Shown: positions 45,103 to 58,000 of the stretch, in pieces | How the letters are laid out: every line of letters begins with the position of its first letter | Numbering within the stretch: position 1 is the stretch's first letter | The notes under the pieces: generated by a model | Seen by the model: only the letters and a program-made list of their open reading frames with translations | Database searches by the model: none | Told to the model about the DNA's origin: nothing | Source of the DNA: Hydractinia symbiolongicarpus | Lineage: Eukaryota; Cnidaria; Hydrozoa; Anthoathecata; Hydractiniidae | Length of the DNA: 64,000 nt | Assembly (NCBI RefSeq): GCF_029227915.1 | Contig: NC_079886.1 | Coordinates: 20,808,501-20,872,500 of the forward strand | Direction of reading: 5' to 3' | Program-made: the position numbers and the translations under genes

Positions 45103-45319
45103 TCGATATTAGGAAATTGAAGATTGGCAAGGCTGCAGGAGTATCAGGTATTGTTGGAGAGATGGTAAAAGCATCTGGATATATTGGAGTTGAGCTTATT
45201 ACAAGTCTTGCTTATCAGATTATAAAGGATGGTGCTATTCCGTATGAGTGGCGCAGTCAAGTGTAATAGTAAATTGTTTCAAGGGCAAGGTTGATGCATT
45301 AGAAAGAGGTAATTATACA
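45103..45319 (+). pseudogene. LINE reverse transcriptase fragment
   Basis: About 70 codons resemble the start of a LINE-type reverse transcriptase domain: K-I-G-K-A-A-G-V-S-G-I, E-M-V-K-A-S-G, and after a frame break I-V-N-C-F-K-G-K-V-D-A-L-E-R-G-N-Y. In intact relatives these motifs lie before the catalytic core. A stop and one-base shift near 45262 and loss of everything downstream make it a dead fragment. Confidence 0.65.
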
Positions 45320-45339
45320 GTCTTCGAATTTCAGATATA

Positions 45340-45480
45340 TTTGCTTCGGCAAATAATTGCCGAAGTAACTTCGCAATTTTTCAAAATCACTTCGGCAGTC
45401 CTTCGGCAGAAAAAATGCCGAAGACAATGGTCAAAAGCACTGAAAACCTTCGGTAATTGCCTCGGCAGACTTCGGCACTT
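45340..45480. repeat. Cluster of CTTCGGCA / TGCCGAAG inverted motifs
   Basis: Within about 140 bp the octamer CTTCGGCA or its complement TGCCGAAG occurs at least six times, with partial copies between. Two adjacent pairs can form hairpins: CTTCGGCAA-ATAA-TTGCCGAAG and CTTCGGCA-GAAAAAA-TGCCGAAG. It directly follows the LINE fragment. It may be a small palindromic element; no protein is implied. Confidence 0.55.
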
Positions 45481-46266
45481 TATTTTTTAATCTGAAAAAT
45501 GATAGAAAGTTAAAGCGAATGAAAAGCAAACGGATCTTTAAACGGATCTTTAAGATCTTTAAACTTGTTTAAAAATTTTTAAACAATCTAACGCAATTTT
45601 TTTGCTTTTTATGACCTTATTGGACCTTGCTTAGTATCTTGTGACTGACCTTTTAGAGCAACCTAATTACTATTTTTATTGTTGAGTGCAAAATTATAAA
45701 GACCTCGCTCTGAATAAAATGCTTTCAATTGAAATTAGAGTAAGAGGTTATCATGCTTACAGCACCGCCTAAATGTAACTTTACATGCAAGCGAGTTTTA
45801 CAACCTCATGTAACGATCTCATGTCTACATAAAGAACCTGCACATATCTTTTGTTTCCACACGAACTTAATTGCTTTCTATTGCTATCGTCGTGTTCGAG
45901 TCATAACAATAAGATTTGATGAATCCTTTTGTTGTCACATGCAACATGCATGTTAATGTTTAAAAGTGTCAAAGATCGCGACGGCTATTGAAATATATTA
46001 TTTTAGAAAAATGAACGAACAAAACATGTTAAAATTAAATCATAACATTGATTTTGTGTTTTTGAAATCCAATGGTCTTAATATTTAAAAAACTAATGTT
46101 ATTACTTTTTAAAACTTTTAGTAATATTTCTTTATCATTGAAACATATTTTTTAACATCCAAAACTTTTAAAAGTTCTGCTATAAAAAGCAACGTTTAAC
46201 AACGCAAACGGAAAAAACCTACGTTGAGGACTTTTCCTTTCATGATAAGATTTCAAAAACAAATTA

Positions 46267-46410
46267 AATTTTGTTCTTAAACTTTTAAAATACGATCTAA
46301 AAAAGCTTTTCTATCACTGTTCTTCGTTCTTAAATTTTTAAAACGCGACAGAAAAAAGCATTTCTATCGCCGCTTTTTGTTCTAAACTTTTAAAACACGA
46401 TCTAAAATTT
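46267..46410. repeat. Diverged tandem repeat, about 65-bp unit
   Basis: Three imperfect units share AAACTTTTAAAAYRCGAYCTAAAA followed by TTTCTATC and TTCTTCGTTC/TTTTTGTTC. Similarity drops toward both ends. Confidence 0.45.
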
Positions 46411-47329
46411 TCTCTCGTTGACCTCTTGATGACTATAGCAATTAAATATAACAATGGGACATGCACAGTTCACATGAGCTAATTAAACTTCGCGAACAAG
46501 ACATTAAATCTATTGTTTTCAACATGCAAAAATAGCTCATGTATTTAACAATAGGTTAACAATAACAACAAAAGTTCTGATGCTACTGAAAGCTCATGCA
46601 AAGGTGATAACTATTGCGTACATGTAAAGTAACATTCGGGCAGTACTGTACCTTTGATGGCTTTAATTTTGTTAGTTGGTCTAACGTTTTTACTGTTAGG
46701 CTACTTGCAGTTGATTCTTTTGTTCATGGCAAATCGCCGCATTTGTATAATCTGCAAAAATAATGACGCATTTTGATTAAAAAAAAAATAGAGGAAGTTT
46801 CAGCAGAAAAGCATTTAGTGATGATTACAAAACCATTTAAGTATATAATCGCTAAGAAAGCATTGTCGTTTCACTGTTTATCAGCCTACCCTTGTTTCTA
46901 CGGTGTCAATTCTATGGTGTCAAATTGCTAGTGTTTTTTAATGTTTTTGTGCAGTGTAAAATCTAAATTTAAGTGAAAAATATTTTTACAGACTATAATT
47001 TTGTTGACAATTTTTCGCAGCATTAAAATTATATATTTATTATTTATAACCGAGTAGGGTGTTACGACAAGCGCATCTTGAATTTTAGTTTCATCGCAAC
47101 AAATTACCATGAACAAAGAATCAACTGCAAGTTCTCATTAAAAAGCATACATGATCTGAATATCATGAACGTCAAATACCGTCAATCCATGGTATATACA
47201 ATTTCTATGGCAAGTTGAAGGTGAATTTAAAAGCTAATCCCAACATCAAACTATAGAAAACATCTGGAACTGAAATGAAGGTCATTGGCCAAACAAATCA
47301 GCCAGTGTTTAAACCTTTTTTCAGTGTAC

Positions 47330-48120
47330 GACTGGAAAAATATCCTTACCATGGCTGTTTTCAAAGCGATTGGGGCAGTCTTAGACCCATTATATAATTA
47401 GATGTTAGGAGAAAATTTTCCAATCAACTTAGCGAAGCAACCAAGTGGTAAAGACCAAAGCTGTTGCTTTATGATGGACATATGAGCCACATTTCTATAC
47501 CAGTAGTTAGTCTGTAGTTATAACATTCATTTGCTCAAGTTTCCTTTACAGGCACAGACATTTCCCCTGCCTCTGCATATATATGTTGATTGTGCCACTC
47601 AAATGGTTTCTTAACGAAAATGTTAATCAATTGACCTTGCTAAAAATGTTGACAGGACAGAATTTGTAAATTTATTAGCAAAGGTTTGACACAAGGAAAT
47701 TATCAGAATAGTGTGGCCACTAAACCAAAAAAAGTACAACATGCCCCAATTTAATGTCCTAATTGTCCAAATAGTCGTAGTCTAGTCAAAGAAGCACCTA
47801 GCAGTTACTTCAAACAGGTGACAGAAAGTATTGGGTTATTCAGCCATGCAGTTTTGCCTCAGCCACTGCTTGACAAACAAAATAAAAATAAGTTCAACAA
47901 AAAACTACAACTTGCTGCATAAATATAACAAAATGAAAAACAAGAAGAAGTGAAAAGCAAAGTGAATAAAAAAACAATAAAAAATGAGGAAGAAAAAAGT
48001 GAAGAAGACCCATGCAGCAAGAAATTAAAGCATCTAAGGATTTTGATTATGAATTTATTATCATGAATCAAAGCTAGAAGACCTGGAGAATGCTTACTAT
48101 GTCGTTGTGTAATCACTCTG
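47330..48120 (+). pseudogene. Remnant of a pogo/Tigger-like DDE transposase
   Basis: In broken frames there is K-N-I-L-T-M-A-V-F-K, followed about 120 bp later by L-L-L-Y-D-G-H-M-S-H-I, which matches the D-G-H-x-S-H block around the second catalytic aspartate of pogo/jerky transposases. A lysine-rich stretch at 47930-48010 resembles their usual C-terminal tail. Several stops interrupt it. No terminal repeats were located. Confidence 0.45.
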
Positions 48121-51100
48121 CAAAGAAAAAGATCAATGTCTGTCAGGAAAGTTTCTCATCAGTCGCATTATAATGTGCATTGAACTGATCATGCCCTGAG
48201 TTTTTAAATTTTTAACCTTGATAACAACATCTTGGAGCCAATTGATGGAATTGATTAAGACATCATCCTGATTCATCAGGTCACTGCAGGCCCATTAATA
48301 GTGTCAAAACTTTCAGCAGTATCATACTGTTTGAAAAGTGGATGTCAACAATTACCAAGCCAATAGGAGATTGTACAATAAATTTTGAATTTGCCCATAA
48401 ATTGAAACTTCAAGAATTCTACAACAAAACGTTTTTTTGCTCAGAGATAAATAAATAATTTTTCGTATCTGATGTTTATTTTTTTAAGTTAATACTAAAA
48501 CGTTCTGAATAATCAATTTGAGTTATTACTTCAAATAATTTACTCCTGTTATTTTAACCCTGTCCCAGCCTTTTAAGGAAACAAAGAAGGTGGGACAAAT
48601 AAGTACTACAATCAAGATATTTTTTATCCATCGGTACAAACATCAGGTCCAATAGATATAAAATAGGACAATTGTAATCAATATGGTCAATACTTTATGA
48701 CAATCATAACATAGGGAGTGTATATTTGTAAGATTCTTTAACAAACAGTCAACTAAAGAAAATTAATTAAAAAATTCCAAGTCATTTACTTGCGAGAAAA
48801 AGCATTATAAACATTTTTTTCTTCAACCAGTTAAAATTTTATCCCCTGCAAAGATTTAAAAAATAATAATGTGTTGGAAAAAATGTATTTTATGAGAAAT
48901 GATACGTTCTTCTTTTTGTTTCATTCTACTTCTTAATTTATTTTTTAAATTTTTATCTTAAAAACTTGTAATATAAAAATTTCAACTTCATAACATTCAA
49001 TGTATTATATACTTGTAGGGCACCCCTTTTTGACATCTCCAATTGCAATTTATTACAGCCCAGAGGATCTAATTACATTATCATTGTCACCAATACTAAA
49101 ACCTGCGTAATAATGGGTACCTCACCAATAAGAAAATTTGTGCATGGATGGCGGGACACGACATCTTAAAATATATTTTTATATTTATAATTATTCATTG
49201 AATAAAAAACAAATATATATTACGATGAAACTAAAACTTAGGCAAAACAACAATGGAAAAGATATATAATTGTTTTTAGACATTAAGATAGCTTCAGCAA
49301 CCCATTAACATAGAAAAAATGTTCGAGAAATTTGTTTGTTCAGATATTTGGGTCAGTCCTGCAATCCAGTATTTTAAGCGCCAACTAACACTGCAGCAGT
49401 TTTGTAGTTTACATCATCAAAATTTTGTAGATGTAGTTTTTTGACTTAACAAATATGTTGGTAAACCCACTACTTTCGTTAATGATTTATGCTTCAACAC
49501 ATTTTATAGCAACATATTTGTAACGCTGTCACTTTATACAACACCTTGTTCTCAATGTATAGGATCTTTTTTCAAACTTTGCTTACAAATATTTATTTTC
49601 AACTAGAGAAAAGTATGATATTTATAGGTAACATAAAAAGTATAAAATAATATATACACAATAAAAAAATATTAGTTTACATACATAAATACACAGCGCA
49701 TGCCCTTTCTCCAATGATTTAATTTAACCACAAGCAACAAACTGTTTTTATTAAGTTTAGTTGATGTGAAAAAAATATGTTAATTAGTTTTTTGCTAATA
49801 GCTTTTAATGTTCATGCATTGTTGTATATAGTAGAGGAAGCAACTGCAATATGCTCTAGAAAAAATAATTTCTTTTTTGTTGTTGTTCTATTTCCAGCCT
49901 CATTTTTTCACATACGATCCCACACAAGTCCTACGGACTTCTTATGTGTGATCTTATTGAGGAAAATAATTGCTAGCTGAAACATGGTTAATATATTTCA
50001 AAAGTATGTAGAATAGAAGTTATAAAGACATCACTGGGGTCCAGATTTCAGAATAGAACCAAGACATCAATTATCTTTAATTAAGAAGAGGGAGCTGACC
50101 TTCCAAAACGCATGGGAGCAAGTTTGGGTCATTTTTCAAACATCTGTCACCATTTATAGTTTGTCTGAAAACAATTTCTCAAAAATAAATCTAGCTATGC
50201 TGTTCTGTCTGGATTTATACGTGCTAGCTAGCTTTAGATATGTATATAGCTTAGCTAGGATAGAGTTTATAGAGCGAAGCAGAAACAACACAAACTGTTC
50301 GTACCTGACCAGAGTTGAACAAATTGTTTACCCGTTGTTACTACCAACTTACCGGTTACCGAAAATGTATTCTTTCACCGCCATTTACATTGATTCTCGG
50401 CTAGGACTTTAAGTAGTCAGAATATAACGTATTAAATTTGTTTAACCCTTCTTTCTTGTTGACAACATTTAAGGAGTTTTATATACCGCGCAGGTCTTGG
50501 CCCACGCGAAGTGGCTTGTAAGTAAGAGGACAAATGTTCAGAACACCCGCAAAGTGTAAACATTTAGCTAGAAAATATTTGTCTGGCTTTAGCCGCCAGA
50601 CTTTAAAAGATTTTATGTGGTGCATTGAATTGAAAAAAAAGCATTTTTTATTGGCAAGAAATATAGAATTTAGTGACGATAAAATAAAGAGAAACTTTTT
50701 ACCATAAGTATAAGAAAACCACTGTATTGCAAAAAACACCTTTTGGTCAGCTGTGTGCAATTAAACCAAATTAGGCCCAATATCAAAGAGGGCGTTTTTT
50801 TATCACGATCAGAAAATAACACGTTTAAGATAATTTTAAGAAGAAAAAAAGGCACTTTAGTAAAACTAGTAGCCTTTATTCGCAACGCTTTAGATCCTAA
50901 TAAAGATGTGCATTTACATAAATCTCGACTCACTTGAGCATAGTGTTTCGCGTGATTTTTTTAAGAAAGCAATCAAAGGTACCTCAAATTTTGCCTTCGT
51001 GGTGGTATTCCATAAAAGCCTTTGTAATTTCTTATTATTGCTTGAAATTGGTTAAATAAACATAACAAAAACTACGCTTATACTTAACGATGTTTTACGT

Positions 51101-52306
51101 CGTAAATCCTAAATACATTTATTACTGGTTCTGCTTATGGATGTAGAAATAGGAATGTAGGAATGTAGAAATTTAAAAAAATGCTAAATATCGAGAGAGG
51201 TGAATAATTATTATTATCTTCTTAGATAAACCAGATGTACACCAATGTACCTAGATCAGCGATAATATACTTCATCTTAATGTGCACTAATTTTGCGTTG
51301 AAGGTCATTCAATTAATAAAAGCACCACTAACGTTTTTCTGATTTTTGGCAACAATCTTTTTTTGGTAAAAAACTATGGTATGGTAACTAATCATAGTAT
51401 GTTTACATGTTTTAGATGCTATGAACACTTCAATTGTGCGAAGCATAAAAATGACACTCTACGAGGTAGTATTTGGTCGAAAAGCTGCTAGACTTTAAAT
51501 GGTTCTTATTCCCACCCAAAGTTAGTCAAAATCGGCAGTGTTAAAATCCCCTACTTTGGGTGGTTTTTATTCCTGCCCAAAATCGGTCAAAGATTGATCC
51601 AATCAAAGTCTGGGTATCAAGTATGCTCTATAAGCTTTTGCTGAAATAATTGTAGATTAAAAGTTAAAATTTTGGTTAAATATGTGTTCATAAGAGCGAA
51701 TTTTCGTTGAATTAAGTTCAGGCATTAAAATAGTAAAGCTAAAAATAGTTTAATTAATTTGTTTTAAGACGCAAGAATGCACTTTCAACCGATAAAAGAA
51801 TCTGTTTTACTTTGCATAGTTTTGCCCTACTTGGATTATGATTTGAGAATGCCCGACTTTGGGCAGCCGCCCTACTTTGGGTGGAACAGGTACACACTTA
51901 ATACCAAGTCATTATATTATAGTTATTTGCTGTTTAACACTTATACATATTGTTTTTGTAATAATGGAAAAGAAAGATTGTGTACAATGGCTTATAATAG
52001 AACGTGGCCTGTCCACATGAAGTACAAGAGCATATTTTTTAAAGTTCTTCAATAATTTTGTCTTGTAGATATCAATTTAGCAGATAACTGTGAGGCTTTT
52101 CGTTGTTTATGTACTGGCGTAGAAGATATTCTTTTAGCAGGAGGTTTTCTCTTTACACAAGATGGTGTACTAAGTGTTTGGATGAATTCAATTTTTTTTA
52201 ACTTCTTTAACTTTCATTTTATTTGCTACACTTTGTTTTTTTCAGGTCTTTTTTTTGCTTTATTTTTTGTTCAATCATGGGAATTTGTGAGCGGGGTATT
52301 GTAACA
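48121..52306. other. AT-rich intergenic stretch, no gene seen
   Basis: All open frames here are short and have low-complexity translations. A small recurring motif, CCTACTTTGGGTGG and its inverse CCACCCAAAG, appears at 51515-51565 and again near 51870, hinting at a small inverted repeat. Nothing else was supported. Confidence 0.5.
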
Positions 52307-52522
52307 TCAGGAGAGTTTAATTAATTTTTTAACCAGCACTTCAATGTTCACAACATATGTGTCTGTTTTTTCAATAACTCTGGCAGTTTTGAGAATTTCT
52401 TGGTACTCCATTTGTAAATCCTTGGTCCTTGGCAATCTGTAAAATATGAGCTTTTCTCCATTTGAATTTTGTGTTCGAAAGTTATTATAGCAAAAGGATG
52501 ACGAGCAGAACCATTTAACCAT
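52307..52522 (-). pseudogene. THAP-type zinc finger fragment
   Basis: An open frame of 71 residues begins M-V-K-W-F-C, then x4-C-x-N-N, and continues L-I-F-Y-R-L-P-R-T-K-D. This resembles the N-terminal half of a THAP DNA-binding domain (a leading C-x(2-4)-C and later F-x-x-F/L-P). The second half, with its W and C-x2-H, is not seen in frame. It could be one exon of a THAP gene or a remnant of a P-element-like transposon. Confidence 0.4.
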
Positions 52523-54128
52523 GTTTTAGATAACTTAAATGTTGTAGAAAAGTATAAATAGAAGCAAAAATATAATGTATAGAAAAGAAAATATAAGGAG
52601 TAATATAATAAAATAGACCTGTCTAAAATTGCAAATATATGCATAATTATAAAATTATATAAATTATTCTCAACAACAAAACTAAGTATTCTAACTGTCT
52701 CTGGTATACGTTGGGCCTTGTGGTCGCGTATCGGTGGAAATCACCTCGGAAAGAAAATCCAAATTTGCAAAAACAATTTGTTAGCCTGGACACACAATTT
52801 ATCCGAGAAAACAATGGCAGTGAGTATTTTTGAAGAAAGTAGATTGAAGCCCCGCACTTTGACTCTTCCCCTGATGAAACGCATGTTTAAGTGCATAGCA
52901 ACTACCATAACAACCATTTTCACTATTGTTTAGCTTTCGAAGTACTCTATCTGTATTAAACGTCTATCAATCCATACACGGCACTTTCGATGCTTTTGGC
53001 ATAACATTTGCAAGAAAAATATCGAATTAATCCAAGCCACGAGTACTCACAAATAGGACACTACAAAGAGTGAATTCTGCAGAATTACGAACATAGGTCT
53101 GGTGCAAAGGTGAAAAGTAACTTGAGTCTAGGTTGGGACAACGGAAAAATTAGTTGATTTTTCCTAAGCATTTACTCTTTATTTGCCATTTAAAAAAAGT
53201 TTTTTCATGCTACTTGAAAATGTGTACATAAAAAGTGTGCAAGCAACTTAGAAATTAGAAAGTTAATTCTCCGCTTGTTGAAGTAAAATGCAAAAGTATC
53301 ATTTTTCTATTTTTTTCCTTTCGTGTATGTTGCAACTACCAGCTTGATTTTATTCAGGAAAGCCTATAACGCGGCGTTTACATGAGACCGTAGTGAGTTT
53401 CAGCCCGTAGCGGGTATAAAAATTTTTAACGGTTATTGGTTAGTCTTTACATATCGTTTACATGAGTGAGGTGGTCACCCTATAACAATAATATATTTGC
53501 ATGTATTGGGCTTTTCCACTATATGACAGGCGTAGAAAATCCTGGTAATGAGGTTGAAAACACGCAGGTTTTATGAAACATGAAGAAAATTTATTGATGT
53601 CTTGATCATTAATGAGGTTGGTTGTCTTTTGGATCTCATCTCATGTGTCATTTTTGGTAACACGGAATGGATTATCTGCTGAGATATGACATAATGTGTT
53701 GCAAGAATTTATCAAAGGAAGGTTTCTTTACAGGGGTGTATTTTAGAGAGGCGTTTTTTAGAAGGGCTGGAACTCTGGAGAAATGTGTACGAGAAAAAAA
53801 CAATTTGTCATATGAATAATTTATTTCATTTCATATTACCCCCCTTTTAGTCGGTTTTTGTCCCCATCGCGCGCGCATATTTTTTTAAAAATACAAATAT
53901 ATAACTTTGAACTACAATAAAAAAGGACTGTTAAAAACTGTACAAAAAACTAATGTTTATAAAAATGCTTTCCTTTAAAAGTTTCGAATCAATATCAGAA
54001 GACAGACGAATCATGGAAAGAACATGTTGGCAAGTTTGCTAAACATTCATTCAAATTTCTACACACAAAACTGGTGTCTTTCAACAAATTGCTTTATGTT
54101 AAAATATAAATAAAAAACGTTCTTCAGC
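52523..54128. other. Collagen downstream region; no gene seen
   Basis: The sequence between the THAP fragment and the collagen stop shows no supported gene. TTTATT at 53820-53825 reads as AATAAA on the minus strand, 304 bp after the collagen stop, and is a candidate polyadenylation signal. Two short repeats of CGTTTACATGAG occur near 53397 and 53456. Confidence 0.4.
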
Positions 54129-55097
54129 TTATGAAAAACAAATTGGTCCTAATTCCAATCCAAATTCTTCGTTCGGATCAGCGACATCGAATACGGCGAT
54201 ATCTGCTATCGGCAATCTATCGGTGATTTTGCTCGTGTATTCGAACACTGTCTTATGCCATTTCCCATCTTTTTTGTTGCATTCATCTGATAATACCTTC
54301 AGACGATTCTTTATATGACCAGCAGTGTGGATCTCCAGTTCGTCGTTGGAAAGCACCTTTAGGTATGGTGTTTCATTTCCGAAAGAATCTTTGTTAGCAT
54401 GTGAGTTGCGACAATGATAGGTAATATTTTGGCGCACCGAGTTACTGTTCAATCGCATGTATCGAAGTTGAACTGTATTGGCTGGATATGTGAACTGAAA
54501 AAAAAAAACGGTTTTAAGTTTTTTAACTTTGGCTGGATTTTAAAGGGTTCTACAAAACCTTAGCTAAAAATTTTTGTCAGTAGTTTAACAAGAATATGGT
54601 TATACCTCTTCGTTCATTGCAAGGTCACGTAAGAACCAATTCCACGAATCTTTTCCTTGTGATACCCATTTTTTCTTCTCAAACATACTGGTAGTCGGAT
54701 AGATACAGGTTTCGCGAGTAGAAGTAAAGTCACAATTGACTTCGAAAGAATCGCTCTGACATCCTTGATTTGGATCAATGAAATATTTACCTTGAGAGAA
54801 GAACAAATAGATAAATAGAAAAGATAGCAACTGAAGATTTCATGCACCTTGTGGTTCAAGTAACAAGGATCAAGAAAGTCCACGTCATATTATCGTAATC
54901 ACATCAGCTTACCACTTTCAATGTCAGGATGACACATTTTCAGATCGCCACAAGTCTTTGCAGGGAACTGTTGACTTCCATCTGGTCTATCCATTCCCTG
55001 TAAGAGTTCTTCTAGTTTTGTCAAATACCCGAATACCGTTCCTTCGTTTTCTTTTGTAACAGTTTTTAAGTCTTTTCCATCACTACTTCTGTAATAT
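54129..55097 (-). CDS. Collagen COLFI C-propeptide exons
   Basis: Exons 55097-54913, 54790-54606 and 54494-54129 encode a full fibrillar C-propeptide: C-G-D-L-K-M-C-H-P, then [15 protein letters not shown] and finally G-P-I-C. All eight cysteines are present, including the second and third that form interchain bonds, so this chain could form homotrimers. The N-I-T-Y-H-C glycosylation site is also conserved. The domain directs chain recognition and trimer start, then is cut off by a BMP1-type protease. Confidence 0.93.
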
Positions 55098-58000
55098 CTG
55101 TAAGAAAAAAGAAAAAAGATTAAAAGTTAATCCAAGTACACATTGTAAACGCTTTTTCTGGTGTGCTTTGTCTCTTAAATTGATTTATAACGAAAGTGTT
55201 TCGTGTGTTTGGATGACGTTGACTCAAAATTAAATATCCTGTCCATATTTATTAATAATAAAATTCGGTTACCTGTATCCTTGATAGGCTGGTCCTTTTT
55301 CTGTATTTCCACCATACGGCGGTAAAATATTAATGCCACCGACACCAAAACCACCAGGTGGTCCAGGAGGTCCGGGGGGTCCGGGGGGACCTTGAGGTCC
55401 TGGAACACCATCGTCTCCACTTCTTCCTCTACCTCCATTAGACCCTTTTGCACCAGATAATCCAGAATTGCCAATACCTCCTGGTGGGCCTTCGCGTCCA
55501 GCTCTTCCTCGTGGCCCATCGTTACCCTTATTAAAATAAATGAAGATAGCAGCGTTTTACTAGGTTGTAAATCAGTCATGCACTGAAAGCCTTAATGCTA
55601 AATATTTCTACTTACAATTGGTCCAAGTCGCCCTTTTTTCCCATCAAGCCCAACATCGCCTTGCATTCCAACTGCACCAGGTAATCCAGATGGACCCGGC
55701 ATGCCTCTCCAACCTTTGTCTCCCTTTTCTCCGCTCTTTCCTGGTTCTCCTTTATATCCTTTCATCCCCCTATCACCTAATTGACCTTTGGGTCCTTGAA
55801 GTCCATTTGCTCCTTTTTGCCCGTCAGTTCCCTGCAAAATACATTCAATACTATAGTTTCATGCTTTCGCAATTCTCAGTTGAATAAAATGACATATAAA
55901 CCGTAAGAACAATATAAAGTTATCAATCAGGCACATCAATAAGTACAAACTCTTTCAAAATGATATTAAAGACTAGAAGGATCGATGTCACTTTTTTATA
56001 GATACCGTTACATTGTCTTTTGATAAATTTATATATATATATATAACATGAAGTTAAAAACATACCGCTACTCCATTTGCACCAGTCTTTCCTTTTGGTC
56101 CTCCAGGTCCAGCAATACCAGGCATACCAGTGGTTCCAGGTGATCCTTGGAAACCGTCTACACCTTTTGTTCCCTTGGGTCCTTTTGGACCCTGCGCTCC
56201 AGGTTTTCCATCATTTCCTGGTAATCCCTAAGTATTCAAAGTATTACAATGTAACATCACCTTTAATAAGTGCATTTCGAAACAATAAAACTACAACTTA
56301 CATCTTCTCCCGGTTTTCCTGGGACACCAATCATTCCTGCTACTCCTTGTGGACCTGCTGGTCCTTTACGTCCTGCTTTACCAGATGAACCAGCCAACCC
56401 TGGCTCACCCCTTAGTCCGACTTTACCTTGTGCACCCGGAAACCCAGGCATACCAACTCGACCAGGTACTCCACGAGTACCTTGTCTTCCTTGTGGTCCC
56501 ATTGCACCTTGAACACCAGGTACACCATCTTCACCAGGATCGCCATTTCTACCATCCTTTCCTGGCGCCCCTGGTGCACCATTATCGCCGGGCCTGCCGC
56601 TACCTCCTACCTCCCCAGCAGATCCTTTTGGTCCGTCACGTCCAGCGGGGCCTGGTGGTCCCGCTCTGCCTCTATTTCCCTATAAACAAAGACAGTATAT
56701 ACATATGTAACTGTGGAATTACTAAGAACTTATCTGGAAATAGATATCAACACAAACTTACCCGTGGCCCACGTTTTCCAGGCAAACCCGTAATACCAGG
56801 TGGGCCTTGTCTACCCTAAATAGATATATAAGTATTATGCATTGATTCTCGTTTAAATAAGCATTGTAAAAAATATAAAAACCAATAGTAGTAATAATAA
56901 ACACATTGTCTAACAACTTACTGCATCGCCAGTGCGACCGGGACTGCCTGTTGGTCCTTCTTCTCCTATTTCTCCAATTAGTCCACCAATGCCTTGTTCA
57001 CCAGGAGGTCCATCAGGACCAGCTTCTCCCTTATCTCCTCTTGATCCACGTTCACCTTTAGCACCATCTCCGCCCCGTTGTCCAATTGGACCAGTTTCTC
57101 CTGGAGAGCCATTTGGACCACGGTTTCCCTGAGGACCAGTTTTTCCTCTTTTTCCTGGTAAACCATTAGCACCTGGACGTCCTCCTTCCCCTTTTGGTCC
57201 TGTCTCACCAGGTGGACCTGATAAACCAGGTAAACCATCTGGTCCTCTCGGTCCGTCTTTTCCATTGTCTCCAGGTTGTCCCTTGGGTCCACGCGTCCCC
57301 TAATTAAAAATAGAGAAAAAATTTTAAAGTCCGTACTGAAATTTTACTAACTTTAACTACGGGAATATGTGCTTACTTGAGTTCCTTTTGATCCATCTGG
57401 ACCCTTGGCACCTGCATTTCCAGTTGCTCCGGTAGGTCCTGTTGAACCTCTTTGTCCACTAGGGCCAGTAGGCCCTTTTGTACCAGGAATACCATCTGGC
57501 CCTCGTTCTCCACGTTCACCTGCCAGACCTTGTGATCCCTAAATTATCGCATAATTTCGGTAAAAAGTATTAAAAATGCGTTGTTCTGAAAATAAACACG
57601 ATCAAAGACATTATATTATTGATATTGTAGCAACAATCATCACAAAAATGACGTCATCTTACTCGTAATCCTGTTTGACCATTTGCTCCAGGAGTCCCTC
57701 TCAACCCTTGGTCTCCTGGTTTGCCATCCTCACCACGTTGACCGTTTAAGCCAGGCTCTCCATCGCGACCAGGTGAGCCAGCGTCTCCTACGGGACCAGC
57801 TGGTCCAACTTTACCATCATCACCTGGGGGTCCTGGAGGCCCTCTTTCTCCCGAAGCGCCATCAGAACCAGAGGCACCCTGTTGACCTTGTGCTCCTTTT
57901 TGACCCACGTCACCCTTGTAAAGAATAAAAGCAAATATAAAAAATGATTTATTAATAAAGATACTCAAGTATGTATAGAATGTGAGAATACTTACAATAT

